Source of the DNA: Rhynchopus sp. YZ270_cl-10 | Taxonomy: Eukaryota > Euglenozoa > Diplonemea > Diplonemida > Diplonemidae | Length of the DNA: 64,000 bases | Assembly: GCA_964035575.1 (NCBI GenBank) | Contig: OZ037934.1 | Span: forward strand, 620,001-684,000 | Direction: 5' to 3' | Shown: positions 20,203-32,100 of the stretch, in pieces | How the letters are laid out: each line of letters opens with the position of its first letter | Numbering within the stretch: the first letter of the stretch is position 1 | The notes under the pieces: model-generated | Database searches by the model: none | Told to the model about the DNA's origin: nothing | Seen by the model: only the letters and a program-made list of their open reading frames with translations | Position numbers and translations under genes: made by a program

Positions 20203-23200
20203 ATGAGAACCTACTCTTACGCGGTGCTTGCGGCGCTGGCGCTGTTGGATGTGTTCACACCCCACTTTGCGGCAGGGTGCGGGGATGACTCTGCTGGGAC
20301 AGGGAAGACCACTGCAGTACTGCCTGTGGATGATCACTTCTGCACGTTGTTCTGCCAAGGCGGAACCTATTATGTCTTCGAGCCGAACGACGGCAGCTAC
20401 GCAAACACAACGAAATGCAATGAAGACGTAGTACCAGAAGGAGACCAGACCGATTTTGGCGACTTCCGCTGGTTCATATGCCCAGGCACGCCAGACGCAC
20501 TCCTCAACGTGACAGGGGATAATATACCTTATGAAGTGTTTGGGGTGTGCACATCAGACATACACGACGACTTCACATCGAAGTACACTGCAGCCATCCG
20601 CACCAACGAGACGCTGACGAAGGAGACAGCAGAGGAGGTTGTGTCCGACCTGACGAGCCTCGTGGTCTTCGGGGAGGTGACCTGCCTAGCACTGTGTCTG
20701 GAGGACGACGTCTGCTTGTCGTGTGACTCAACTATCTTAAATTCGACGCATTTTGCGCCGCTCATAAGGCATATGGTCGTTGAGTACACATTCACAGATC
20801 TGTCGACGGTGAACGTATCCATGGTGCTAACTGGGGTGGCCACGACACGGAATATGACCGTCGATGATGCAACGATCGCAGACACCTCGGCTGTTGCGTT
20901 TATAGGTAATACAGTCAAAAAGCTTGAGTTGTTTTCGTTTACGTATCAAGAGAATTACTGCTTGACGCAGACAAGCGATGTGCAGGACAATATGTCCGGG
21001 GTGACCACAGTGAAAAACGCAGGCGCAACGCTGAAACATGTACAGCCGGCTGGCGATACCACGTCAACCTTCTGCTACGTTGTGAACTGCGACGGGATTA
21101 TCAAGATTGTGCAGACCAGACCTGCTGTGCTGTTGTCGCCGTACTGCGACGGCGTGGAGGTAGACCTGGCCACGCAGTTCGACGCAGGCAAGCCGTACCT
21201 CTCATTTGAGTGCCACCCCCACGACACCACCTCGACCACAGTCGAGACGTCTGCCTCTGCAACGCACGGTCTAGACTACGTAGTGTTCTGCCATTTGAGC
21301 ACAACAATACGCACAACGTACTACATGCTGATCTCCGGCCCGCAGGTCTTCACCCGAGCCAATGGCGTGACAATGGCGACAGAGCTGCAGGCGCTCACGA
21401 TATTCGACGCAGTGACCTGCGTGGCGCTTTGCATGAACACCAATGTGTGCATGCCGTGTGACTCTCGCGTTGTTCAGTCTACCCACTTCGGTGAGCTTGT
21501 CCGGCACATTGTCGTAGATGGCTCGTATGAGGAGAACGCACCGGCCACGATGGACAGCTTTGTGGGCTCGGTGGCAACCCACGTAGGTCTCTCCGTGGAC
21601 TGCACATATGTTCCCCCTGCAGGCGACTACAGCAGCTCAGTTGCGATGAGTACAAAGGTGGCAACGCTGACCGGGTGCGGGAACGTCTTCTCGTTCGAAA
21701 ACGACTACTGCACAACGCAGACGGACGCGATAGCGGCAGCGATGGCAGGGAGGCAGACACTCTCGGCAAGCGGTGTGCTACAGCATGTCCAGCCGAGTGG
21801 CGACACGACATCGACGTTCTGCTACGAAGTAAGCTGTAATGGGGCTGTGACGGTCATCCAGACGAGGCCGGGGAGCTTTTCAGCACCGTTCTGCAACTCT
21901 GTGGAGCAGACGAACATGACAGAGCAGTACAACGAGGGCAAGCCTCTGCTTGTCTTGGAGTGCGACGTTGCGTCTGGCACGACGACAGCCTTTGTCGAAA
22001 CGTCTGCGGACGCGACGCGCGCACTGAACTACACCGCTTTCTGCAGCGCAGACAAGGAGGAGATCGAGGACTACTACGTCCTTGTATCCAGCAAGGTCAG
22101 CCAGGACAGCAACGCCAGCGACTCCCTCGCGACAGAGCTGGCCGCGCTGACGGTGCTGGGCGACGTGACCTGCGTCGCGCTCTGCACCGAGGACAACGTC
22201 TGCATGGCATGCGACGCGCGGGTGATACAAGCAGCGCACTTTGCAGCCTTGGTGCGCCACATCATCCTCAACGCCACTTACGAAGAGGAGGCGCCCACCA
22301 CCATCGACAGCTTTGTGCTGCCTCTCGCGCAGTACACTGGTGTCTCGGTGTCCTGCATCACCAGCGTTGAAAACGAATTCAGCTCCTCCACGCCAATGAC
22401 CGCCCAGGTTGCGACGCTGACCGGCTGCGGGAGCAACTTTGTGTATGAGGACGACTACTGCACGACACAGAACGACGCAGTTGTGGCAAACATGACAGGC
22501 CGGGCGACCCTCTCGGCAAGCGGTATACTCCAACACGTCCAGCCAAGTGGCGACACGACGTCGACGCGATGCTACCAAATCAGCTGTGACGGCGTGATCC
22601 GTGTCATCCAAGCACGGCCTGCGAACCTGTACATACCGTACTGCAACTCTGTCGAGATGACCGGTGTGAAGGCGCAGTTCGATGCGGGCAGAGGCTTCCT
22701 TGCCCTAGAGTGTGTCGACGGTGCGACCACCCCAGCCCTGCTGGAGACGTCAGGCAGCGCAACGACCGACCTCACGTACAATGCCTTCTGCGAGCCCACA
22801 GCCACCGTAAAGGAAGAGCACCTTGTTCTCGTCTCGAGCGAGAGCGTGGTGTCTATCAGCTCTGCCGAGAACGTTGCGTCAGACCTAACCGCAACAGGGT
22901 TCTTTGGCACGGTGCAGTGCGTGGCAGTGTGCATGCAGGATAAAACGTGCATGTCGTGTACGTCCATTGTGGTGTCGCAGGCATTCTTCACACCTCTGAT
23001 CCGCCACTTCATTCTAAGCATGTCCGCACAGTCAGGCACCACGACGCAGTTAGCAAATACCGCCCGCTTGGCTGCGTCGGGTGAAGGCATTGCCACAAGC
23101 TGTACCAGCGCTGTGGCAAGCTCCGGTGCTACCACTGTTGCAAGCAAGGTGGCGCTCTTGACCGGATGCATGGACGCATTTGTGTACGAAGAGGATTACT

Positions 23201-25140
23201 GCACAACGCAGCCTGTCGAGACCATCAGCGGCCTCTCCGGCAAGTCGACGCTGAACAACCAGAACGGTGTCCTGCAGCACACACAGCCCAGCGGCGACAC
23301 GACGTCGTCCTTCTGCTACCAGGTCAACTGCTCGAGCACCATCACCGTGGTGCAGCCTAAGCCAGACAACTTTGTGAACCCCGACTGCAACGGAGTCGAC
23401 ATGAACATCTTCTCGCAGCAGAGCAACAGCCTCAGCTTTCTGTACTTCAAATGCGAGCGGGACTCGGGCACGAACGTTGCCTTGGTCGAGACTCTTGGGT
23501 CGAACGGCTTTGACCTGACGTACCACGTCTTCTGCGCAGCTGACTCCACAAGCACACAGTACTACGCCGCTGTGGAGGGCGCCTCTAGTATGACTGCAGC
23601 GAACATCCGTTTGTTCATCTCGGACCTTCAACAGTATGAGTTCTTTGCCTCTGTTGAGTGCACCGCATTTTGCACAGAAAACGGCTACTGTGTACCGTGC
23701 AGCTTTTCTATGGAGGCTTCGTTTCCTTGGCAGCATTATGTTCTGAAGTACACCCTACCAGACGGCACGGGAGTGAACATGACGGACATCATAGTATCTG
23801 TTGCAGCAGCACGAAGCATTGACGCTACATGCGTCGATATTTCTACCGACAGCGGTGGCACTGAGTCTGACGCAATCTCCACCATGCAATCATGCCGGCA
23901 GTTGATCATGCACAACACCTTCTGCACCGTGGCTGACATCACTTCCGCCATTGTTGACCACGACACATACCTTTCCGACTCCACAAACAGCGTCACATAC
24001 ACTGGCGGGCTTGCGGATCTCCCTAATATCTGCTTCAACCTATCTACATGCAATGGTACAACGTACCTTTACGAGCGTATCATAGATTCACCTCTTACCA
24101 CTGCTGCGGTGCAGGGCTGCAGCGATGCGTCAAGGGGACTCACCCTCTCGGGGTATGCTCCGTTCCAATGCGATGCGGAGGTGAACTTCTCGATCGGCAC
24201 CGCCGCGACCCTAGCTTCATCAAGCCACAGAGAGTGGCGCTACGTCTGCGGCAGCAGCGAGACGCAGGTCTACACCTTCGCCCTGCAGATCCCCTCGGAT
24301 GAGACGCTCAGCGCCTTCCGCACCAAGCTTTTGGTTTGGCAATTCGCTGAGGAGCAGGGCACACGGAGATGTCTATACGAATGCTACTCTGACGGCCTCT
24401 GTGTGGATTGCGTAGCCCGCACCGACGGGGCCTCCGCAACACACGTCGTCATTTCCGGCACAGTCGACGCAGAAACAAACCTCACCTTCGCAAACGAGCT
24501 TCTCTCTTATTGGACGTACACCAGCGATCCGACCCTCCCCGGGGCATACTGTGCGGACTCTGTAAACGTTCTCGACAACGCCACCGTTTCCTTCTGTAGT
24601 ACAACCTACACCCTCGCCAGCTGGACCGAAGGCAGCACCGTGGAATCGCCCCCTGGTACCATAGTCTCGATTCTCCTCGTCCTGCTTCTCGGGTCGGGGT
24701 GTGTGCTGGCGGCGGCCTGCGGGGCGGTCTACTTCGTTGCACCGCGGTTTAGTGAGAATAGCTTGGAATATGAACGTTGCCGTGAGGCGGAAGCTGGAGA
24801 GGCGTCGACAGAACGGCACCAAGGGTCGGTTCAGAATGATGAGGAGAGCCCCGCGGAGAGAGATGAGGTGGCGGATGCGGAGGGTGACGATGGTAGCGAT
24901 GTGGTGCACGACGACGACGACGCCATGGTTGAGGATGTGGTGGCTCCTGGGGTAACAGACTCAGACGACGTCGAGATGGAGGAGGTGCCGGTCGGTGGTG
25001 TTGACAGGGACGCCCGTGCCAGATTCCCTTCCATGGCGGTCCCCCCAGACGACGCTGCCTCCGCCGCAGATAACGAAAGCACGTACCTAGAAGAAGACGA
25101 AGAGCGGGCAGACACGACACAAAAGTCTGTCGATATCTAG
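20203..25140 (+). CDS. Large Cys-rich repeat protein, type I membrane protein
   Basis: Intronless, 1,645 residues from the ATG of MRTYSYAVLAALALLDVF, which begins a signal peptide. The in-frame ATG at 20053 would place that signal 50 residues inside. The ectodomain consists of about 248-residue Cys-rich repeats. Landmarks per repeat are a VTCVALC...VCMPCD-type block, an HFGELVRHIV-type block, then QHVQPSGDTTSTFCY. The last occurs four times at about 745-bp spacing (near 21037, 21781, 22530 and 23275), with partial units at both ends. NXT/S glycosylation sites are frequent. Residues about 1487-1512 (IVSILLVLLLGSGCVLAAAC) form one membrane span, followed by an acidic cytoplasmic tail of about 130 residues. 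I do not recognise the repeat family. A surface receptor or adhesin fits the layout. Confidence 0.85.
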   Translation: MRTYSYAVLAALALLDVFTPHFAAGCGDDSAGTGKTTAVLPVDDHFCTLFCQGGTYYVFEPNDGSYANTTKCNEDVVPEGDQTDFGDFRWFICPGTPDALLNVTGDNIPYEVFGVCTSDIHDDFTSKYTAAIRTNETLTKETAEEVVSDLTSLVVFGEVTCLALCLEDDVCLSCDSTILNSTHFAPLIRHMVVEYTFTDLSTVNVSMVLTGVATTRNMTVDDATIADTSAVAFIGNTVKKLELFSFTYQENYCLTQTSDVQDNMSGVTTVKNAGATLKHVQPAGDTTSTFCYVVNCDGIIKIVQTRPAVLLSPYCDGVEVDLATQFDAGKPYLSFECHPHDTTSTTVETSASATHGLDYVVFCHLSTTIRTTYYMLISGPQVFTRANGVTMATELQALTIFDAVTCVALCMNTNVCMPCDSRVVQSTHFGELVRHIVVDGSYEENAPATMDSFVGSVATHVGLSVDCTYVPPAGDYSSSVAMSTKVATLTGCGNVFSFENDYCTTQTDAIAAAMAGRQTLSASGVLQHVQPSGDTTSTFCYEVSCNGAVTVIQTRPGSFSAPFCNSVEQTNMTEQYNEGKPLLVLECDVASGTTTAFVETSADATRALNYTAFCSADKEEIEDYYVLVSSKVSQDSNASDSLATELAALTVLGDVTCVALCTEDNVCMACDARVIQAAHFAALVRHIILNATYEEEAPTTIDSFVLPLAQYTGVSVSCITSVENEFSSSTPMTAQVATLTGCGSNFVYEDDYCTTQNDAVVANMTGRATLSASGILQHVQPSGDTTSTRCYQISCDGVIRVIQARPANLYIPYCNSVEMTGVKAQFDAGRGFLALECVDGATTPALLETSGSATTDLTYNAFCEPTATVKEEHLVLVSSESVVSISSAENVASDLTATGFFGTVQCVAVCMQDKTCMSCTSIVVSQAFFTPLIRHFILSMSAQSGTTTQLANTARLAASGEGIATSCTSAVASSGATTVASKVALLTGCMDAFVYEEDYCTTQPVETISGLSGKSTLNNQNGVLQHTQPSGDTTSSFCYQVNCSSTITVVQPKPDNFVNPDCNGVDMNIFSQQSNSLSFLYFKCERDSGTNVALVETLGSNGFDLTYHVFCAADSTSTQYYAAVEGASSMTAANIRLFISDLQQYEFFASVECTAFCTENGYCVPCSFSMEASFPWQHYVLKYTLPDGTGVNMTDIIVSVAAARSIDATCVDISTDSGGTESDAISTMQSCRQLIMHNTFCTVADITSAIVDHDTYLSDSTNSVTYTGGLADLPNICFNLSTCNGTTYLYERIIDSPLTTAAVQGCSDASRGLTLSGYAPFQCDAEVNFSIGTAATLASSSHREWRYVCGSSETQVYTFALQIPSDETLSAFRTKLLVWQFAEEQGTRRCLYECYSDGLCVDCVARTDGASATHVVISGTVDAETNLTFANELLSYWTYTSDPTLPGAYCADSVNVLDNATVSFCSTTYTLASWTEGSTVESPPGTIVSILLVLLLGSGCVLAAACGAVYFVAPRFSENSLEYERCREAEAGEASTERHQGSVQNDEESPAERDEVADAEGDDGSDVVHDDDDAMVEDVVAPGVTDSDDVEMEEVPVGGVDRDARARFPSMAVPPDDAASAADNESTYLEEDEERADTTQKSVDI

Positions 25141-25409
25141 GGTTGTTTGTTAAGGGGTGGTGGGGGGAGAGGGGGAAGGGGGGAGGGGAGGGGGGAAACA
25201 AAAAAAAAAATGGAATTTTTTTTCTATCATTCGAGGGGGGGTGGGTGGGTACTCCGTAGTCCGAAGGGTTTTGTCCCCCCCCGCCATTTCGAGAGGAGTT
25301 CAGAAAACCTCGTGGAGCGAGCGAAGAGGAGGGGGCTTATATTATAGGTTGAACGAAAGCAACGAGAGGGCTTAGGTTCATCTTATTTTAAACTTTTGTT
25401 TGCAATTTC

Positions 25410-25448
<39 letters not shown>

Positions 25449-25518
25449 TGTCGCACACTAATTCAGGGATACTAACTTTCGGGATTTGCTGTGATCTGTT
25501 GAAAATCAAGGGGGTCTG

Positions 25519-25572
25519 TGTGTTTGAAATAATACGGGGTATTTCTTGTGCAGAATATGGCCCCACTCTGTG
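25519..25572 (-). repeat. Repeat family D, diverged minus-orientation copy
   Basis: GTGTTTGAAATAATACGGGG followed by TATTTCTTGTGCAGAATATG corresponds to the reverse complement of the copies at 52065-52113 and 52183-52240. Confidence 0.55.
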
Positions 25573-26712
25573 TGGGTAATTCCACACAGCGGAATATAAT
25601 TGCCAACTATGTATTGAAAAAGGTGCATCTTACCGTTGTGGGTCATGTGTGTGCCAGAGAGACACATTTCAGCATTTTTTTTTTTTTTGTGTTTTGTTTT
25701 AATTCGGGCTTGGGAAGGGCAGAGGGTAGTAAGGGTGTATTACATAGCCTTATACAATATTACCCTTTGCAGCTGGACGTAGGGGGGGAGGCACAAAACC
25801 TATTTGGTCAAATTTTTCCTTATTTTCAGAAGGAGAAAACAAGCAACGCAAAGTCGTTGCGATGAGAGAGAGAAGCCGACCCCCCTAAAAAATGCAATCA
25901 GTATCTGAGGGCTCCCCCCCCATCCCCTTCTCCCACTTCAACGTCTCCGAGGCGTTGAAGACTATCAAAGTAATGTGGCGGTTTTTACTCTGCATTTTTT
26001 TTGCATCATCATCAAGTTCGCAAGAAAAATAAAATGGGGAATAGAATATGACGGACGGAGTGTGCCCCGCTCGCGTTAACGCATGGTTTGGGTTTTTTTT
26101 CTCGATTTTTTCTCGTTCATGACCAAAAAAAAAACTTTCTCTTGGGGTAGGTGTATGTGGGGCATATTCAGATTTTATTTGTTTTTTCTTTTGACCAACA
26201 GGTCGTGCGAAGAAAATATCGTGGCTTCTATCACGTGGTATAGTAGCTTTAAAAAAAACCAAACAATACATAAATTCTGACCAACTACGAGAGAGATTCC
26301 AATTTGTATCCTGTGCAGTGCATTGTAGGTTGGTCGCGCATCATGTTTCAAGTTTTCTTTTTTTCTTTTTTTTCTCTCTTTTGCGTGTTTTCTGATGAAG
26401 GTGCCTGAGCACTAGGCTTAGGTTCAGTTTATGTCCACTTTTACTGGCCCCCTTTTTTGGTTTTTCCTTTTTTTTTTGCATTTTCTTATCTTTTTCGAGC
26501 TCTGTGAGGCTTAGGTTAATCTTACCAACAAAAAAAAAAAAACAAAACAGAAAAATATGCTCTTTTTTCCTCCTCGTATTGACTTTTATTTTTTGTGAAT
26601 TAGAAAGTAAACGAAATTTATCTTTTTTTCTATCTGCCATTTAGGTGTGCACAGAGGCACGTGCACACATTTCAAGTTTTTTTTTTAAAAGAAGCGGGAG
26701 TAGCACATATCA

Positions 26713-26806
26713 GATCAACCTAAAAATGGATGTAGGACGGGGGGGGGTCCACCGGTACACCGGTCATTGTACCAAAAGGTACAGGGCTTTTGTATTTCAA
26801 GTCAAA
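26713..26806 (+). repeat. Repeat family A copy, intergenic
   Basis: Contains CACCGGTCATTGTACCAAAA and GGCTTTTGTATTTCAAGTCA. The 5' part is diverged and the segment between the GTACC hairpin and GGGCTTTTG is deleted. Confidence 0.7.
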
Positions 26807-26866
26807 TTGAAGATGACGAACAAAGCACGAGAGGCTTACCGTTTCCTTGTTAGCAACCCCCAAAGT

Positions 26867-26933
26867 GAGGCACTCCGGGGGTTCGATAACCCCGCGGAGT
26901 GTCAGTGCTTGCGTCCCAGAGGCGTTTTGCACT
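26867..26933 (+). repeat. Repeat family C, copy 2
   Basis: CACTCCGGGGGTTCGATAAC continues CCCGCGGAGTGT. The loop GGTTCGATAACC resembles a tRNA T-arm or Pol III B-box, with one extra base. It lies 60 bp from the family A copy. Confidence 0.75.
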
Positions 26934-27420
26934 TTTTTTTTTTGTACGGGGATGGTGGTTTGTCCACGTGTCCCCTCCCCCTCCCACCACCGTACCCCAT
27001 TTTAGTGTGAACCTGACTTTCGGATTTGCAGAGAATTTCAACGTGAACCAAAAAAGCGACGCATATTTTTCTCCAAGGGAGGAAAGAATTTATGTGGTCC
27101 TAAAAAGAAAGAACAGAAAAAGGAAAAAAGAGAAAAACACAGTGATTAAACAACGTTTACGCCTTGAACTAAAGGCGGAATTGAAATCGATGGCGGAAAT
27201 TACTTTAGGCGGGCACTTTTCTTAGGCGGAACTTTGTTTAACCACTGTACATCTGACTTAAATGCGATGAGTAGTAATAGCGATGGCCACATCGGGGGTC
27301 ACAACTCGTTTTTTTCTCTTCTATATTTGTATTCGACCATTGCCCTATCATGACAACATGCACATGAACACTATTCCAACCAAGTTTTTCAAAGGGGCAA
27401 GTATTGGAGTGTACCATTGC

Positions 27421-28215
27421 CAGGGGTCCTAAGAGTGGTAACTTTTACCACTTCTGAAGTGACCTTTTTTATTTTTTTGAAATCCGAAGGTCACTTCGAA
27501 GTGACCTTCGAAAAGTGCCCTAAAAAGTGACCTTCCCTTTTTATTTTTGAAATCCGGTGTCACGAAGTGACCTCGGATACTTAACATACACCGGGAACAC
27601 GTTGGAGGGTCCGGTATTTTTTTTCTATTTTGCCAAGATCAGTGGTCTGCAGTGCTGCAGGTTGCCACGATGTACAATTTTCAGCGCAATTTTTTTTGGC
27701 AAAGTTGCGTACCGTGGCTTCGCCAGAAACTTTCGTTTTGGCAAAATACGTAAGTAAAATTTGCGGAAACTGACGATAATTACCAACGACAGTGCCATTT
27801 TATGGCAATTTTTTTAGAAATGTTGCGTACCGTGGCTTCGCCAGGAACTTTTGGGTGACATGACCGCCGTTTCTTTTATAAATGTACTGATGTTACTGAT
27901 AAGAAGGCTGACACCCACTATACATCGGCCAAAACATCTGCCTATGGCTGTGTTGTGTTGTTCGTGGTAGCATAACGGTGGCACCAGACTGCGGGACCGC
28001 GAAATTGCCTCAAAAAAAATCGTCTCTAGTGCCCTGTCCTTATGATACGGCGATAACCAACGTCCAGTGTATGTCCGAGGAATTTGCACCTTTTCAACTT
28101 CACTTTTGTTGTTCCTCTGAGGGGGGAAAGGTTTTTTTTTTCCTCCCCAAAAAACGAGAAGTGACCTTGAAGTTACCATTTTTATTTTTTTTTGAGAACA
28201 GCGTTAGGACCCCTG
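27421..28215. mobile_element. hAT-type non-autonomous element, member 1
   Basis: A 795-bp insertion with terminal inverted repeats CAGGGGTCCTAA, a typical hAT end. The 8-bp flanks are ACCATTGC (27413-27420) and ACCATTGG (28216-28223), a seven-of-eight match. The inside has alternating GAAGTGACCTTC units and two copies of a module with GTTGCGTACCGTGGCTTCGC (27701-27730 and 27790-27871). No transposase is encoded. Confidence 0.85.
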
Positions 28216-28223
28216 ACCATTGG

Positions 28224-29137
28224 TAAGCAATGTTATTTCAATGATATAGGTAAGTGACGACCACCTCCCCGTTTTTTTCCCCCCAGTTTGTTCACGGAAG
28301 GCAACTTCCTCTTTAACCCACACCTGGTGGGTTTACTCGGCGATTTTTCGACACAACAAAAAAACAGTTTTTAAAACACAATAGCGCATCCTGTAGTAGG
28401 AAAAAGCTTTCTTTTTCTCGAAGGAGAAAAAAAAATCCCCCCCTTTTTTTGTTGTTGTTGTTGTTAGGCGACCAGGGAAAAAATAGCAGCGTTTTTTTCC
28501 CTTCCAGTTCCGTTTGTCGGTTATGTTCTGTTCTGTTAGATGTGTTGCGCGCGAGGTGCATCAATCATCTTTCGAGTTATTATTTTCTTATATTTTCTGC
28601 GTTTTTCTGTCACATTTTTAGATGTTGTGTGTGCACACGAGACACACACGGTTTCATCAAGTTTTCACTTCTTCTTTTTTTTTTTTTTTCTTTTCTTTTC
28701 TTTTCTTTTTTTTGGATAAAAACCATGCTGGCAGCTAATTTGGTTCCTCGTACCAAATGGGTCGGGGGAAAAAACTTAGGGAAACTCATTTTTTTTTTTT
28801 GGGGGGGGGGGGGTGTTTTGTTTATTCAACTGAACCAAAATAAAGTACATGAACCTCTCTCTCTCTCCCTAGACCCCCTCTTCACTCTTCACCTTTTGTC
28901 CATGCCCTTCCTACCCTACCCTACCGTTCTCCGCAACTGAAATGATGTTGCAGAGGTTGGGGTGCACGACGTGACACTTTCACTCACAAAAGTAGCGTAT
29001 AAAAAACACCCACCACCAGACTGCAAATCTTGTACATTGACAAGATATGTCATCCTATCTTCAAGATTTTGCAGTGCACCCCACCACCACCACTACCCCT
29101 TTCAGCAAATACAAAAACACATATCAAAATATAAAAA
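28224..29137. other. Spacer and 5' flank of the RRP6 gene
   Basis: AT-rich with long T, G and CT runs. A family E repeat (28961-29010) lies about 130 bp before the Rrp6 start codon. A palindromic segment follows: CAAATCTTGTACATTGACAA at 29022, with ATCTTCAAGATTTTG after it. No other gene is seen. Confidence 0.5.
28961..29010 (+). repeat. Repeat family E, copy 1
   Basis: GGTGCACGACGTGACACTTT followed by CACTCACAAAAGTAGCG. It matches 32114-32160 within intron 6 of Rrp6. Confidence 0.65.
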
Positions 29138-32100
29138 ATGGCCGAAAGGTCTGACGATGAGATGTCCGACATCTCCGAAGAGGAGGAGATGGGTACCATT
29201 GGGGGGCAGCCGGTGCATTCGTACGTCTCGGATCTGTTCTCGAACATTGTGCTCTCCTTGAAGGCCGCGAACGAACTGCCGCAGGGGGACGACTACGAAT
29301 TTTACCAGTCGTTTCGGCATTTCCCGAAGATTATGACGGAGTACGCCGGTCTGTTGACGTCTCTGATTGATAAGGTGTCTGAGGTGCATGCTTCGAAGGA
29401 CGCTGCAGTGCCGTCAGATGGTGAGTTAACCGACTTTGTCGAAACCTTATTTGAAAGCATCGACAGCGATCTCGATCAGGTCCGCGCGCAGGCCTCCGCA
29501 AAACAACTCTCCAGCGAGGAGAAGATCCGCCGTCGTCAGCTCCTCAAAGCGGTCCAAGGGGTGCGTCCGCAGGACTCCTTCACCGACAAGCCTGACAACA
29601 CAACAGCCCCATTCCGCCCCTTCCTCTTCACCGCCGATGGGAGCAGAGAATACTTTGCAACCCACCCCTACGAAAAACAGATAAAACAACTCAAACTGCT
29701 GCCCTGGCAGCAAGAAGCGCCTGCACCCTCTGTGTTCATGAGCACAGAGGAAATTAAGTGTACCTACATCGATAAGGTTGGGCAGCTTGAGAAGCTGGCG
29801 GAGGTGCTGCTGGAGCAGCGTGAGTTTGCGGTGGATCTGGAGCACCACAGCATGCATTCGTTTCAGGGGTTTGTGTGTTTGATGCAGATTTCGACGAGAT
29901 CGCAGGACTACATCGTGGACTGCCTGGCAGTGAGGAGCCATATGTGGAAGCTGCTGAGTTCGTTTGCCAACGTGAACATCATGAAGGTGCTGCACGGTGC
30001 AAGCAGCGACATTGAGTGGCTGCAACGAGACTTTGGTCTCTACGTGGTCAATATGTTCGACACAGGGCTTGCCGCACAACAGCTCGGCATGGCGCACGGT
30101 CTCGGCAAAGTGCTCGGTTCCTTCGGAATCACAGTCGACAAAAAATACCAAACCGCTGACTGGCGCCAGCGACCCCTCTCGATCGACATGCTTAAGTACG
30201 CGAGACTCGATACCCACTACCTTCTCACAGCAGCAGACAAGCTTCGTCTGTCCCTGATGCAGCAAGGTGGGAAAGGTATGAGAAGAAAAAATAGAACACT
30301 AATAAAAACTCCCGGATCTTTTAGTTGGTGGCACTACCCACGGTGCGTCCACAGATGCACAGTGAGAAGGCTTCCACCTCCCCTCTCCCGAAAGGCTCTA
30401 TTATTACAGCCTTCAGGGCGACTTCTGAGTGCAGCTCCCTAGATATAATAGGGTGCTTTTTGCGTAGATGATAGTCAAAAATCCACAATATAACAGGAGG
30501 AATTGAAAACTCGCTGAAACACGTTTTCGATGAGTCGAACGCACTCTGTCTGCGACGGTTCAAGAAGCCGTCTCTTGAGGTATGTGTCGAACTGCTAATG
30601 CACACAACCCCCTTCAATGCAAGACAAATGATGTGTGTGTGTTTGATAACTAATCGGCGTAATTCTTGCACAGAATATGGCCCAAGATGTGTGTCTGTGT
30701 GCACCACATGTCCATATCTCATATCCTCATATGACTACCCATCCCACAGGACGATGAGATGCGTCTGATGGGCCGTATCGACGCTGCTGCAAGGAAGAAG
30801 CACGAGGCCTCTCTCCGCTGTATCCTCGAGTGGCGTGACGAGGTTGCCCGCCGCGAGGACGAAAGCTACCAGGCAGTTCTCCCCAACGCAACGTGCATCT
30901 CGCTTGCTCAGGAGCTCCCCACAGTGGAGCTGACAAAGCAGGTATGGCGCCCTATGACAAAAACACTGCCAATCCACTTCAACAAAAAAACTACAGGGTA
31001 TCTGCAAGCTCTTTACACCCACCCCACGCCTGCTCCAGCAGCACATTGTTCTCCTCATCAGCAAGCTGCAGCGAGTGTCGATCGTCCCTCAGGAGTCGGT
31101 ATGTGTTTTTTTTATCAGATGTAAACCACGAAATGGATTGTAGGACTGCATGGTTGGGGTGTCCACCCTCCCGGTACACCCCGGTCATTGTACCAAAGGT
31201 ACACTGTTTACGAGAGGGCTTTTGTATTTCAAGTCAACTTTTCTCCCATAATGTGTAACAACAACCAACCCCCTTTCACAGAGCACGCAGAAGGTGGTCG
31301 AAGTCCCTACCAAAGTCATTGACAAGCAAATCGCATCTGAATTCGGATGGGTATGTTGCCATGTTGCCACATATGTTGTGCACCCCCTCCCCTATGCCTA
31401 CCATTTGCTCATGGCTCCAAAGCACAAAAGCAACAAAGAAACCAAAAAAGCAAAATCAACTACTTTCATTCAAACACCCCCTCTCCTATGTTGCATATTC
31501 CACCTCCATTCAAAAAAAGCCCATTTTCGTGCAAACCACCCCCCCACCCCACCCCTAACAGGTCGAACAACCAGACGAGGAGGCCCTCTGGCAGCTGGAC
31601 GAGGGTGCGGTGAACGTGCTGCCCCCTCATGTTGGCAATTTGTACGGGGCGCTGACCTCCTTTGTGGAGAACGACCCGAAGATGCAGGGGCTGATGCGCC
31701 ACTTCGAGGGTGTGAAGCGCGAGATGGACCAAAAGGCAACCTCTGTGCGCATGGAGGAGGCAGCACAGACCAAGGCCGATGCTGCCCCGTCTGCAGGACA
31801 CACACAGGCTGCGGTGAACCAGGGGGACATGGAGCAGACCTTGGCACACTTCACAAAGCCGGAGGACTTCACCTCAGCCAAAGAGCGTGACAGGAAGGAG
31901 CGTGAAAAGAAGAAGCGTGGTGCACCCGAGGGTGACGCAAAGAAGGGGAAGAAAACGAAAGACAAGAAGCTGCCTCACGAAAAGCCCGCAAAGGATGCGG
32001 CAGGTGGCAGCACCTCGATGTTCCTGCAGAACATTGGATGGATGGTATGCATGACAATATGTACTCACTCATGAATCTAAAGTGGTTGTTTGATGCGTTG

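Larger units (their letters stand above)
25141..27412. other. Gene-poor spacer with homopolymers and repeats
   Basis: This spacer contains a G-rich and purine-rich stretch (25150-25260), a run of 36 T at 25412-25447, family D (25519-25572), family A (26713-26806) and family C (26867-26933). It also holds several short ORFs of low complexity. The motif GAGGGCTTAGGTTCATCTTA (25367) recurs in weaker form near 26505, 45660 and 46675. No gene is supported. Confidence 0.6.

Noticed and set aside
25375-25450. Run of 36 T as a retroposon tail
   Set aside because: No body sequence with target duplications was found next to it. Homopolymers of this size are common across these spacers.
26867-26933. 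tRNA gene suggested by GGTTCGATAACC
   Set aside because: No acceptor stem, D-arm or anticodon arm can be drawn around it. Treated as a hairpin-bearing repeat.
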